Shown piece after piece: positions 24,899 to 36,621 of a stretch of DNA of 64,000 bases. Each line of letters opens with the position of its first letter. Position 1 is the first letter of the stretch. The position numbers were made by a program, and so were the translations under genes. This stretch comes from Pholiota molesta (lineage: Eukaryota; Basidiomycota; Agaricomycetes; Agaricales; Strophariaceae): NCBI GenBank assembly GCA_014925825.1, contig JACGCK010000073.1, forward strand, positions 62,001 to 126,000, written 5' to 3'. The notes under the pieces are model-generated. The model was not told the DNA's origin. It ran no database searches and saw nothing but the letters and a program-made list of their open reading frames with translations.

Positions 24899-24923
24899 CA
24901 AAGCCTGAGCCTTCACAACACTA
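24899..24923 (-). repeat. hAT terminal inverted repeat, right
   Basis: On the minus strand it begins TAGTGTTGTGAAGGCTC and continues with AGGCTTTG, pairing with the left end. Confidence 0.85.
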
Positions 24924-24931
24924 GTTCGGAA
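24924..24931. repeat. Target site duplication, right copy
   Basis: GTTCGGAA, exact duplicate of 23689-23696, directly abutting the element end CACTA. Confidence 0.9.
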
Positions 24932-26792
24932 GGTCGGAGATGGGAATTCGATTGAGCTAGGGATAGGGTCGAAAGCCAGAGGCTGCATTTCCAAACGATC
25001 GATAGTGAATGCATCCGGGTTTCCAAGAGTAAGAATCTCCTCAATCACATAGGCAAAAAATGCGGTCTGCGAGATGATATTGGAGATCCTTTCCTGTTCC
25101 TCTCTCCATTCCTGATCCTCTCTCCTTTCCTGATCCTCTCTTTCCTGTGCCTCTCTGGCCACTTCCAGTCTTTCTCTCTCTTCCTCAGCTTTGATTCGTT
25201 CCTCCTCTTTCTCTCGGCGTGCCCTCTCTTTCTGGCGCCGTAACATTATTGATTTCTTTTTCCCACCCGTGCCTTTAGGTTTATAAGATTCTGGAATAGG
25301 CGCAATCGGGTGTTCAAGAATCAAAATCACCTCCTGCGCTACCACAGATGGGTCAACAACAGCTGGTGGCTGAGCAAAAGTCGTCGAGATGGAATCAGGG
25401 AACGGGGTCGTAGTGTCAAAAGGGAGCCCCTCAGGATCAGATCGGTTGTCGAGGGAAACATCAACTCCATTTTGCGAGATAGAACTCTGCTCTGGACCCT
25501 GCGCGGAGGTATCTGTCATTGTGATTTGTGCGGCGGCTGGAACGTCAGGCCTTTTCTTGTCCCAGTGAGAGGGTAGATGCAGTGACAGGCCATTTTGAAC
25601 CAAGGTCAATGATACCTCCTTGACCCCTTGTGGAAAGAGATGATAGACAAGATCGCCCATGAGGACTACATTGGCAATGATGGACAACGTCGTCAGTCGG
25701 CGGAATGGAGTAGCACTATCGATGTCGGCTGCGATTGGCGTCTGATATTCAACGAACGATGCAGGTCCCTCGGTGCTGCTTGTCGGGGCCAAGGAGGCCG
25801 CGTCCGACTGAAATAGACGTTGCTGGTATTCAGCTGTGCGAGCGTCGATGACAAATGACTCCAATTCTGGCAAGGAAGAAACGTCTCGCAAGAAGTCGAA
25901 GTCAAGGGAATCCGCTGCGTTGATAATATGAAGATGGCGCAAATGAACAAATTTCAAGGAGCTTTGCAGAGAGCTTTCGGAGAGACGTCCAGGACCTAAG
26001 GTGATGTTCGACAACTGAGGTGCGTTGAGCACGAGCTCCTCCAAAAAGCAGGAGATGGTGATGTGGCGGGTTCGCGGGATATGAGAGATTTCTAAAGATG
26101 CGAGGGATGGCGTGACGCAGAAGAATAGAAAATAAATCAGAGCTTCATCGGCATCGACAAGGCGAAGGGTTTCCAAGGAGGGCAGGAACGGGCTCTTGGG
26201 GTCCTGAATCAAAGCAAGGCGAGCGAGTGTTTCAGGAGCTACACTGGGGTAGCCTGTGGATGTTGCGTCCGTCAGGATCAATTCTCTGATCTTGCGTGTA
26301 TATGATCTGAGCTGCTTGAGCTCGGCTTTCAAAAGTGGTCGCCTGACGTGCTAAAGTAAGGCTTATTGTTCAGAAAGCCGCGAGAAAATACATGAAAACA
26401 CAAACATATGCATTGTTCTCAAGAACCAGGCCAGGCAAATGCTCGATAATGGGTACGAAGGAATCAAGTGCTGGTAACGTGTCAACTGGAGGATCGCGAT
26501 CTACGAAGATGATTTCGTTAAATGTACATTGAACACGCAGAATAGCTTAACATACCTGTGATACCATTATCCAAAGGATCAGAAGACGGACTCGGTAGGT
26601 CATCTACTCCGTTATCAATGGAGGCAACGACGTCGGAAAACTCGCTCAGAGTAGGAGACGACATGTCCGAAAGACTTTCGAAATCGAAATCGTGTTGAAG
26701 GCTTGTATCGTCGGTCGAGATAGAGTGGACGTTCATACGTCCTTGGAAATGACTACGATGGTAGGAAACAGGAAGCGAAAGACAAAGAAAGC

Positions 26793-26827
26793 TTATATAT
26801 ACCTTCAAATAAGCGCCCATTCCTCAT
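26793..26827 (-). promoter_or_regulatory. Core promoter of copy C: TATA box and shared upstream box
   Basis: Minus strand: CATGAGGAATGGGCGCTTAT (26827-26808), then GGTATATATAAG (TATA, 26803-26793), about 57 bases before the ATG. Confidence 0.6.
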
Positions 26828-27539
26828 GGTGTGCCGTGTCCACGGATGTCCGCATTGAACACAATGGCACTTCAAACCAGTACGTAACCTGTGGATCATT
26901 TCCTGTCGAATCTGCAATGGCTTCCATTAAGGTATTGGGTCTTGTGCTCTTGCGCACCATGAAAGTAACGAAAGTTGGGAACGAGTCGAACAAGTGAAGG
27001 TAAAAGTAGACCGCTGACTCGGAATGTGCAGTTTGTGATTATTGTTGTGACCAAAGATGGTCATGATCACCGCTCTGGCCGACGGCGGGGGAGCTGCGCC
27101 ATCCAAATAGATGGGTGCAATTGCCAATTACATTTTCAGAAGTCAAGTTTATTCTACATAAGCTCTACATACTTACAAGGTTACAAATTTATCAAGTTGT
27201 CCCAAAGTTGTCCTCATACTTAGCAAGCGACGAAAGGTAGGGAGTGTGAATTGGAAACCAACGCCGATAGTCTCTCCCGAGTCCCAACAATCCTATTTCT
27301 ACATTCGTTGGCCCTCGATATTCTACTAGACTGGAATCGAGTCTAGTTGACTTAGGATGCTCGCAAGGCTCATTTTTGCCCGTCAAGTCAAATTCCAGCG
27401 TCAGAGCTCACCGTTCACTTCATTATGAAAAATTCTAAAAACCTAGTGAATGATCATCGATTTAAAGATGTCATAGGCCGAAAACAAGTTCAAATTTGGT
27501 TCAAATGCGAATACAAAGTTTAAGCATACTCTGGTGGTA
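26828..27539. other. Spacer between tandem copies C and D
   Basis: No gene is seen. The first 60 bases continue the sequence shared with the upstream region of copy D (GGTGTGCCGTGTCCACGGAT). Confidence 0.5.
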
Positions 27540-29659
27540 CTAATCAGTACTCAATTTGTGACCGATGACTCGCTGAAGACGTTTCTCGGTGGCGAGGCTC
27601 ACAGTGTGGCACATGGTGACTAGGGTATAGATATATTCCCAGTCGTCCTCATGGTAGCCCTTGTGTGTATTGATAGTTTTGAGATGTGGGAAAAGTAAAG
27701 AGAGATAGGCGGCAACTGCTGCTTTGTCTTTCGGAGAGGGTGCAAGTGAAACCCCACCAACGGACAGAGTTTCCAAGTCGTGAGGCATGATATCAGTTCC
27801 CAACTTAGGCTGCAAGGCCGCTGCAGAAGAAGTTTGCACGAAACATTCCAGGTAGAGGAGGCGAGGGTAGTAGCGGGCAATAAGTTCAAGAGTGAACATC
27901 GAGATGCCTGAGTTCGATGTCCTGTCCACAGGAAGTTGCAATTTTTGCATAGACATAGGCGAGGCAGCAGCGGGGGCTGTAGTTGAGTCTACAATAATTT
28001 TCTCCATAGACGGTAAAGCCCAATGAGCTATCTTTAACTCCTTGAGAGTAGGATATGATAAAAGCGCCTCGAGGGTTGTCGACGGGAATTCGAATGGAAA
28101 TTCGGCCGGGCCCGCCTCAGAGTATTTTGCATAATCAATAACGAATGAATCCATGGTTCCGATAGTGAGAATCTTCTCAACCACACCCGCAAAAACTGAA
28201 GTCGGTTCCTGCACTTGTTGCGCATCATTAAGTCGTTTGAGGCGATCCCTGCAACGGTCTTCTTCCTCGATAGTGAGCTGAAGCTCGCCTCCTGATAGGG
28301 TTGTAAAGATCTTGGTTTTGATTTTCTTATTACCCCTGAGGAGAGAAGATTGGTTTAATATCCACTTGAGTTCTTCGATCGACATTGTATTCACGAGATC
28401 TTCGGTTTTGGAGGAGCCAAAGGTGCTTCCATAACTTTTGGACGCAACGCCAAAAGCACCTTGTTTTTCCCGTGAAACAGATGCAGAGCCAAAAATGCTT
28501 CCATGATTGGACGCAAAGGTAAAAACGCCTTGTGTATTCCGTGAAACAGATGCAGGCGCGTTGGAATCTGGGGTTCGGACCAAAGTCAATGAGACCTTGA
28601 CCGCTCGAGGGGAAAAGTGGAAGACGAGGTCGTCCATAAGGTTTACATTGCCAGTGACGGTCAACTCTCTGAGTTGGCGAAATGGGATAGAGCTCGGATC
28701 TCTTGCAATTATTGTCTGATCTTCAGTGGACGTTGACAGATTTGGAGCGCCAACGCCGTTGCTCGTAGAAGTTAACGAGGTATTGTCTGCAGGGACTAGA
28801 CGCCGCTTGTATTCGGCCGCGCGGGCATCAATAACGAACGAGTCTAATTCTGGTAATTCAGAAACACCTTGCAAGAAAGCAAAATCGAGCGACTCTGCTG
28901 CATCAATGAGGTGAAGTTGGCGCAGGTGGTTGAATTTCAAGGAGCTTTGCAACGAGCTTTCGGAGAGACGCCCACGGAAGGTGAGATTCAACAACTCTGG
29001 CACTCTGAGAACGAGCTCCTTCAGAAAAGAAGAAATGGTGATCTGTCGAGTAGTTGGGACCCCGATGATTTCCAATGATTTGAGGGACGGCGCGACGCAA
29101 AAGAAGAGGTACGACAGCGATTTATTCGCATCAATGATGCGGAGACATTCCAAAGAGGTCAGGAATGTGCTATTGGGATCCTGTATCAAAGCGAGTCGAG
29201 CCAGAGTTTCAGGGGCCACATCTGGATGACTCGTGAGCTGGGGGTCCGTCAGGATCAATTCTCTGATCCTTCTTGCGTAAGAGATGAGCTGCTCGAGCTC
29301 CGCCTTTACGAGGGGTTTATCAATATACTAAACGTTGCAATAGCATGAGTCAAGACAAAACCTCTGACAATACAGAACAGACTGACGTATAGATTATGGT
29401 CGAGAATCAAGCCAGGCAAACGCTCGATGATGGGTAGAAAAGAATGAACTGCGGGCAACATGTCAATTTGGAGTTCAGCGGCCTCAGAATCTACGGAGTT
29501 GCTATCTTTAACATACAAATGAAAGACACAGCAGAATATAAACGTACTTGTCGCTATATTATCCGCGGCAGGGAAACCCGATAGATCATCTCCGACATCG
29601 CCAGAGGGCCCGGAGACTCGGATGTCAGAGAACCCTGTGCTCAGAACAGGAGAAGACAT
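27540..29659 (-). CDS. LRR-like protein, tandem copy D
   Basis: Exons 29659-29548, 29490-29397 and 29327-27540 join in frame. Exon 1 starts MSSPVLSTGFSD. Exon 2 gives MLPAVHSFLPIIERLPGLIL. Exon 3 begins YIDKPLVKAELEQLISYARR and holds the same blocks as copy B (PETLARLALIQDP, LQSSLKFNHLRQLHL, LKELKIAHWALPSME), ending INTHKGYHEDDWEYIY and TMCHTVSLATEKRL. Between residues about 270 and 330 an internal duplication reads QGVFTFASNHGSIFGSAS and QGAFGVASKSYGSTFGSS, absent from B and C. The frame is intact. The start was taken at the ATG shared with copy B; an upstream in-frame TTG is not used. Confidence 0.76.
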
Positions 29660-29747
29660 GATGGAAAAGCTCTCTAAACCCAAGTTGCGTTGAAAGATAG
29701 TAGTGCCACAGTGGTAGGAGACAAGAAGCGAGAGCTAAAGGAAGCGT

Positions 29748-29788
29748 TATATATACCTGGAAACAACCGTCCAAGCTCAAGCCTCATG
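29748..29788 (-). promoter_or_regulatory. Core promoter of copy D: TATA box and diverged upstream box
   Basis: Minus strand: CATGAGGCTTGAGC then TTGGACGGTTGTTT (a split, diverged version of the shared box), then GGTATATATAACG (TATA, 29755-29748), about 90 bases before the ATG. Confidence 0.5.
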
Positions 29789-30406
29789 GTGTGCCGTCAC
29801 CCGTGTCCACGGATGCCTGTATTGAGCATAAATGGCAGAAGAATCCCACTGTTCAGTGATTCCAAATGTATATTGAAGACCACTTTCGCTTGAATCTGAC
29901 ATGATTTCCAAAGAATTGGTTGCGTCTTCTGTCATACACAAACTTAGGGGGAAGTGGAGCAGAAAAAAAGTGGGTGATGTTGGAGTCGTGTTGAAGTTGG
30001 GAAGTCGGGGGAATTCGTACAATCAAAGGCGGTGTTTGAAATGCGCGTATACATATGGAAACCACAAAATGAATGAAAAAGCCATAATTTTTTATTATAA
30101 ATGAGATCGACAGCGGTGGTAGGATTTAGAATGTCCCATTACTCTACGTATGCAATTATTGTGGTAAACATGAGGGTGTTGAAGTCCGAATGTAAATGAC
30201 GGAAATAGTACTATGGGGTAATGTTTGTGTGGTAATTGTCTGCCAGAGGGCGAGGAGAAGTCCGATGTACCAGTATATAAACGACAACCTAAAGAGAGAC
30301 GGGCATGTATGGGGTCGTGACAGAGATGGCGAGTTCCAAAAAGAGGGAGAGAAAAAAGAAGGCAAAAAGAACAGAAGTCCTAGAAAGGAGCAGAATAATA
30401 TAATGA
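29789..30406. other. Intergenic between copy D and the chitin synthase
   Basis: Upstream of copy D and downstream of the chitin synthase stop codon. No gene is seen. Confidence 0.5.
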
Positions 30407-33400
30407 CTAATTTTGGTCGAGAAGGGCACGATCAATAGCCGCGTTGATAGCGCCCTTGCGTGAGGTCAGGTCCATTCCAAAGTATTCTTCTAGCTGCCGA
30501 CGAATCTCGCGCTTCGTTACAGAGTTGAGATCCGCTGAGCGCAGTACTTCATGCACGGCACGTTCAATGTCTGCGTCAGAAGGGCCAGAACCGAGAAGGT
30601 CCATGTCTTCTGGTGTTCGTGTCTGGGGAATTTGCATATCAAGATAGTTGGTAACTGGACGGGATGGCATGGGCTGAAGCAGTGCTGTCTCCGGCAAGGT
30701 GTTGAACGGAGATTGCGGCGTGTTCCTGCCGGACTGATAGTTAGGAGGTGGAAACATGCCTAGCTGTGAAGGCGCTGGTGAGAAGCTCCGAGGTTCATAG
30801 TAGGTTTCACGTCCATAGAGGGAGGCAGTGTGGGATTCGGGATAACCTTCATTTTTGCCTTTCAGGGGAGGTACCCAAGACCCGATGCTGTGATTTGACT
30901 CCTTGTCCCAGAGCTCGTTTTCCTTCAATGAAATACATTAGTCGATCGCATGGTAGTAGCACCATAGAAAACTTACGTAGTCGCTCCATGATTTGAGTGG
31001 AATAGAGCGAGGATCAAACTTGCCCTCATCCTAAAGCACAAATCGATCAGTTCCGAAAATGTTTGAGAGGGTGGTCTGAAAACTCACATGAACTATCATC
31101 TTCTTGCCAGATTCGCCCAACACAACACGCGTCTGACCCCAAGAGAAATCATCCATTTTCCAGAAAGAGTAGAGCGGGAGGAAGAATGAGAATGCGGGAA
31201 TGGCGAGGATATAGAAGATCATCCATCCGATCATGTCCCACTTGCGTCTCATCACGAACACCAAAGCTTGCAGACCATAGATGGCGGCTATCATGACCAG
31301 CGACAGTGTTGGGATCGCTTTGTGCATTCCAGCCACCAAATAGACGAGATAGACAAGCTAGGGGAATCGGTTCAATTCGTATGACCAACATAGAAAAGAG
31401 AAAGGATAAGCTTACATAGGCAACAGTGACAGGTTGGGTGAGCGTTGACACTAGATCAATCATAACCACGAAGCGCATTGAGAAACAACAGAAACCGCAG
31501 AGCTGCTCTAAGAAGACGAGTTCTCCAAGATTGTGAACGGTAGAATTAATCCAGCGGCGACGTTGCGACAAGAGAACCTGCCAATCGTCGGGGGCAACAG
31601 TGTAGGCGTGTGCGTCACGGATGAACTGGGTCTTAAAGCGAGGGAAATGCTTAAGGAGAAGCGTGGTCAGGTAACGATCTTCTCCAAGATGCAAGAGATT
31701 CTTCATGTGCAGGGTGTCGACGCGGTTTTCGGAGTAATCTTCGACCAGCTGATTAGATATGAGTAGAGGCTTATGGGTGTCGGGTGTGCGCAGGCGATAG
31801 AGCGTGAAACAACCAGGCAAACAAGTGACAGAGCCGAACAAACTTTCGAATGCCTTCGCCATGTGATGGGAGATGAAGTACTCGTAGACCTACGAAAAAG
31901 TAAGTAAGAGATCTCATTAGGTTACGATAGACTTTCAACTCACCTGCATCATCGTGATTAAAGACTGCTTCGCGTTGGCCAGTTCGGTTTCACCACATGC
32001 ACCCAAAAGCTTCTTGTCGTGAATCATGCTGAAATGACAATCAATAAATGGTTCAGACAATGCCTGAACAAATACTTACGCCGAGATCAAGCGATTGACA
32101 GACAAAGGATCGACAGTGGTATCAGCGTCAACCATGAACAGGTACTCATAAAACGATGGGTTGACACCGATGACGTTCTTGATCTGGTGGTACATCTCCA
32201 GCTCTAGAGGGTTCATTGGCGCGTTGAAGTGCACCTGAGTAAATTGATTCGCATGAAAAAGATGTTCGAGTAGTCAAGAGTATAAAGAAAACAAACCTTG
32301 TTCAAGAAATGCATGAGTAGCAACTGCGAGTCACGTTTACCACGATTACCAGGCCGCGACCGCTCTGTAGGCTTTCCGATCTTGGCGACTACGAGATAAG
32401 GAACGACATGGCCCGAGCACTCATAGAGGCCCGAGTAGACCTTGCCCATGTTGTGTTGTTTTGCGCCCTCGCCAATCGACATGAAGCTGAGCGGCTCTGG
32501 ATCCAAGTTAGGATCCGCACCAAGGATATCAAGCACGATGCGCGGCGTAGGACGATCGTTACCGGAACCAACGATCATACCATCGCAAATAACGACGAGG
32601 AGTTTGCGTTTATCGTCATATTTCATCTGTGCCAGGAATCAATCGTCCTGCGCAGCGAAACGTCGCCTTCCGTATAACAAGGAACTTGGCAGATAACGAA
32701 TTTATCGTGATCCTCGGGCGCACGCGGTGCACTGAAGTTGATTGATGCTAAGAATTTGAAACCGATGATGGACACCATGATAACGGAGAGCACGAGGAGG
32801 ATGTAGTTGGCGAAGAGACATTGAGGCGATTGTCGATTGTCAACCTTGGCGACGAGGAACAGATTGCGCAGACAGGTCTTCTGGTCAGCCAACACATTCT
32901 TGTCGATGTTCAGCGAGTCGAGCCTCTTGGTTATATCTTGACCGGCGTTGAATTTGAACAAGTTGAGGACATCGCCATGCATGAAGTTCACATCGATGCC
33001 TGACGGCGCTTGTGTGCCTACAGGAGTGCGGATGGCGGGAGGGCTGGTCAGATAGGTGGTAAGATCATAGACCATACCGTTGTAAATGGCAACGGAATTT
33101 CCACTGCTTGCAGCGCTGCGAATTTCTTTGGGAGTCTGGGCTACAAATCCAACGCGAGACTGGTATCGCATCTCAACCATCCGTTCGAAGTACCAATCAG
33201 GACGCGAATCGTTCGTGAAAACTCGGAAATCGTGGTATTGAGCGTTCACATCCGTGTTGTTCTTTGAATCCAGGATGACATAGGGACTAACTGAACCACT
33301 AACACCGTTGCACAGTGCGCTGACCTAATGCATTGTTAGATCTTTTTTGTCGGATTTAATGAGAAAACTCACCTGAACGGGGAAGATACTGTCCGCCGAC

Positions 33401-36400
33401 CCACCACCATACTTCAAGATCGACTTCGTCGGCACAACACCCACCACGCGCGCATGCGTTTGCGCCACCGCCGTCAAATCAAACACCTCGCCACGGATGG
33501 AGGTCAGCACGTTATTTGGGCTCAGCGCGAACGAATGCGATGCCAGTTCCGCCGAGTTATAGATATGCTCCGTGGGACAGATAACAACACCAAGGACCGC
33601 AATGACAAAGATCGCACATGCGCAAATGAACCAGATGAGGAGGTTGAGCGCAAGCTTCTCGCGCCAGGCCTGGCGCACGTCCATCCGCTTCATCCGGCCG
33701 ACGTGGGTAAGGAGCGGTGTTGGGACCCACCACGTCAGCATCCAGCACAGCGCCACCCATCGGCGACGCGCCGAGCTCTCTTTGAGTACCTCCGTCGTCT
33801 CGCCATCTAGGATTTCGCCGGCCAAGCCTCCTTCTCCATCAACCCACGCTTGTCCGTGTTCTGGAACATGTTACGGGATGGCGCATAGGACTCGGAACCG
33901 AAGTTGGACACAGTGTCATCGCGCTGACTTGTGTATTTACTTTGATGGTCGAAGTCGTCGTTGGACTTGTTCTCGTCGTAGTCATCGGCGTAGTCATCCG
34001 TGCGGTGGAATGGTGAAGCGTTCGCGACCAGCGGTAGGGCCTGGTTAGAGCCAGCATAGGCGTCGGAGTATTGGTTGGCCCATGGCGAGTCGGCCTCCTC
34101 TTGCGGTGATCTGTATGGTGCGTACGGATCGCTGTTCCCGCGTGGACTGAGACCAGCTTCAGCTTCAGCATCGCGCATGCGGTTCCTCTTCTGCTCCTCT
34201 CCATCTTTGGCGCGCATTGGGTCTTCAAATTTGTGGAATGCCGTTTGCGACATGAACACCTACAAAAGCGGTTAGATAATGCTTAGGATAACAATGATCA
34301 CAACCCATTTACCTTGTGCATACCAAGAGCCAAATCTCTTTCGCTCAAACCGAACGCAGTCCTAGCCTGGGCAATAATCTCCCGATCATCACCTTCGACA
34401 ATACCAGTAGCAGCCAAAGTCTCTCTATATCGTTGGCAGAATTCCTCCGGCGTCATATTGACTTCGAACACGTTGATAGAGCGCTTCCCGATCTCGGACA
34501 GGCCCACAGATTTCACCTGGCCTTTGACACTCCTTCCTTCCAGCTGGTTGGGCAGTTGCGAGTCGTTGGGGTTGATACAGAAAATATACCAAGGTTGCGT
34601 ATCCTCGATCGTCTCAAAAGGGTGTCCAGGGCAGCCTTGAACTCGCCTGTGACGCAAGGACTGGAGCTGGTGATATGGCCCAGAGGGCCTGGGGCGTCAT
34701 CGTCATCACGGTCCTTCTCCTCGATGTCAGCGCCCTCGTTGACTGTGGGCATACGCTTGATGGTGTTCTTCCTCCTAGTAGAGGGCGCCCGCATGGGCTT
34801 GACGGCCTGCTGGGCGGCAACGATGGTATCTTCATTGCGAGGATGCGCCTGGGTAGCGATGGCCTTCGCGGAGAACAGACCCTTGACGAAAGGGTTGATC
34901 GACCCTGTGCCCTCCAGTCCATCAGCGGCGCCTCGGAGCAATGAAATGAAGTCGGGTTGATGGCGTCAAGGTTGCGATCAAGGAACCCTCGACGAGTAGG
35001 TAACGGCGCCGTTATAGTGATTGACTGTGAATGAGGGATAGCCAGATCTGTCAACAGTGCCAGCCTTGAATGACGAGTGTTGCCCCAGCGTTTCGTGAAT
35101 GCCTCCACCATCGTCTGGTCAGTCTTTTTCGGCTGTCTGCGAGCCTGGTCGTCCATGATGTATACGAGGCCTCCGGGGGCATTCTGCAACAGCCGAATGC
35201 ATTCTGTGTTGTCGAAGAACGGAACTTGCGGAACAAAGCGCGAGATGCCCTCCTGATTGTATTCGCTGACGTGCTTCTCGAAGATAGACTTCTGGATCCA
35301 ATTCTGAAGACGTTCGTTGGCAAAGTTGATGCAGAATTGATCGAGCGAATTGGGGCGGCTGGACATGTTTTGGGGCCCAGGAAGGTCGAAAAGGCCGATG
35401 AATGTGGTGAAGTCGTCCTTGCAGAGACGCTGATTGATGTGCTCGTTCAACCATGCAAAAAGGAGGGAATACAGCGTCTTGGCCAGATCGTCCCTGTTGT
35501 CGGAGGCACCATCCGGGTCCAAAAAGACGGTACAAAGCTCCTTCTTCACAAGCTTCGTCTTGTACGAAAGAGCTGCCTCTAGCTCGGCGGGTTGGATACC
35601 CAGAAAATCGGCGACGATCTCCAATAGTTCAACATTGCGTACGACTGCAGCGTCTTCGTTGCGGTTTCGATCGATGGTAAACTCGAGGTTGCCGAGGTGG
35701 AGAATCGCGGCCACAAGTTGGCATGTTTGGGCAACGTGACGTTTCGAGAATCCGATGGTCTTGAGGGCTATTTTAAGCTGATCAAATTTGAGGCCGTCAT
35801 CGTCACGACCTCCATTCGGCCGTGCCGATGTCGCACGATGACCTAAGTAGCGGTAGGTGGTTTTGTCCAGCAAATGCAGATGTTGTCGCTCTTCGGGGGA
35901 TGCTCCAGCGACAAGGTAATAGAAAATATGGAAATTGCGCTCCCCAGATGGCACCGCGGAGACCCGGTTCCGTTCCAAATAGTAGTCCAACGTCTTCACA
36001 CCTGTGAGGCGTCCCCTTTCGGAGAATTGGAGCTCGGTGTATTTTCCAAACCGAGAGGCGTTAGGGTTGAAAAGAGTTCGAGCATTGCCGAATGTTTCCA
36101 GTACGAATTCGGATGCGGGGAGCTGGGTGGCCAGTTTCGAACCCTTCTTGCCTGGGTTGCTGACGCTAAGCTCGAGAAGGGACTTGATGGCCAACCGTCG
36201 ATTCTCTGACTTGCCGCTACCTGTTTCGCCACTGAACAGAAATGAGCTCACGTCGTGGCCTGACCATCGCCCTACTCACCTGAAGACAATACATTGATCT
36301 TGAGTCGTCCTCCGCATGTGGTAGTATGCATTATTGGCAAGTTGGAAAATGTGGGTGGTAGCCGTTCATGGTGCTCGACGTGTCCCTGTATTCAGCGGCA

Positions 36401-36621
36401 TATTTGTGCAAAATCGAGTCCGCGTTGGAGGACACGTATTTGTGGGGATTAAGGGCGACGAGACCATGGGAGCCAATGCTGGTATAGATTGTATCTGTCA
36501 TGAACCTTTCGCGAAGGCATGCGACGATGATGTCGTCGGATATGGAGGTGAGGTGGGCGAGGTCGGTGGCAGCCTCGAAGCGCTGGTGGACGCTCATCGT
36601 CGCTGATGACTGCCTGTTCAT
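30407..36621 (-). CDS. Chitin synthase with N-terminal myosin motor-like domain (class V/VII type)
   Basis: A large multi-exon gene, about 1,900 residues, starting [15 protein letters not shown]. The motor part shows [13 protein letters not shown] (P-loop, 36230-36190), [18 protein letters not shown] (switch 1 region) and [10 protein letters not shown] (switch 2 region). A cytochrome b5-like domain follows two membrane helices. The catalytic glycosyltransferase shows [13 protein letters not shown] and [16 protein letters not shown] (QRRRW motif), between clusters of membrane helices. The C-terminus is a DEK-C domain ([17 protein letters not shown]) ending LLDQN. Such enzymes polymerise UDP-GlcNAc into chitin at hyphal tips, with the motor aiding delivery. 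At least five one-base losses break the frame (near 32636, 33842, 34620, 34952, 36353), all in homopolymers and all followed by correct family sequence. Confidence 0.92.

Larger units (their letters stand above)
23697..24923. mobile_element. Non-autonomous hAT-type DNA transposon (1,227 bp) inserted in copy C
   Basis: The ends are terminal inverted repeats: TAGTGATGTGACGGCTC on the plus strand at 23697 and TAGTGTTGTGAAGGCTC on the minus strand from 24923. They match at 22 of 25 positions over the first 25 bases. The flanks are an exact 8-bp duplication, GTTCGGAA. An 8-bp duplication and TAGNG-type ends are hallmarks of the hAT superfamily. No transposase with hAT motifs is present, so mobilisation would need a source elsewhere. 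Both subterminal 130 bases are full of GGCCCGGGC/AGGCCC motifs. The centre (about 24040-24720) is GC-rich and holds an open frame of roughly 85 codons (EIDDAIRPLFIAADKVL) that looks like captured coding sequence. Confidence 0.88.
23190..26736 (-). pseudogene. LRR-like protein, tandem copy C, split by a hAT element
   Basis: Exons 26736-26556, 26500-26406 and 26350 down to 24924 read as an intact family member. The frame then runs into a mobile element and resumes at 23696, ending at 23190. Removing the element and one copy of TTCCGAAC restores one continuous frame (ACC TTC CGA ACG CTC). Exon 1 starts MNVHSISTDDTSLQ and exon 2 gives LPALDSFVPIIEHLPGLVLE. Exon 3 carries the family's strands and ends with YLETIETHGGYDEGDW and VKMCQTV. 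Unlike B and D, it has a strongly charged repeat region of EREDQE/RREDQE type (about 25090-25250), likely a helix or coiled coil. Apart from the insertion there is no stop or shift, so the disruption is recent. As it stands the gene encodes a truncated protein ending inside the element. Confidence 0.85.

Noticed and set aside
33454..33810. Plus-strand frame opposite the chitin synthase
   Set aside because: The minus strand encodes clear chitin synthase sequence with membrane helices here.
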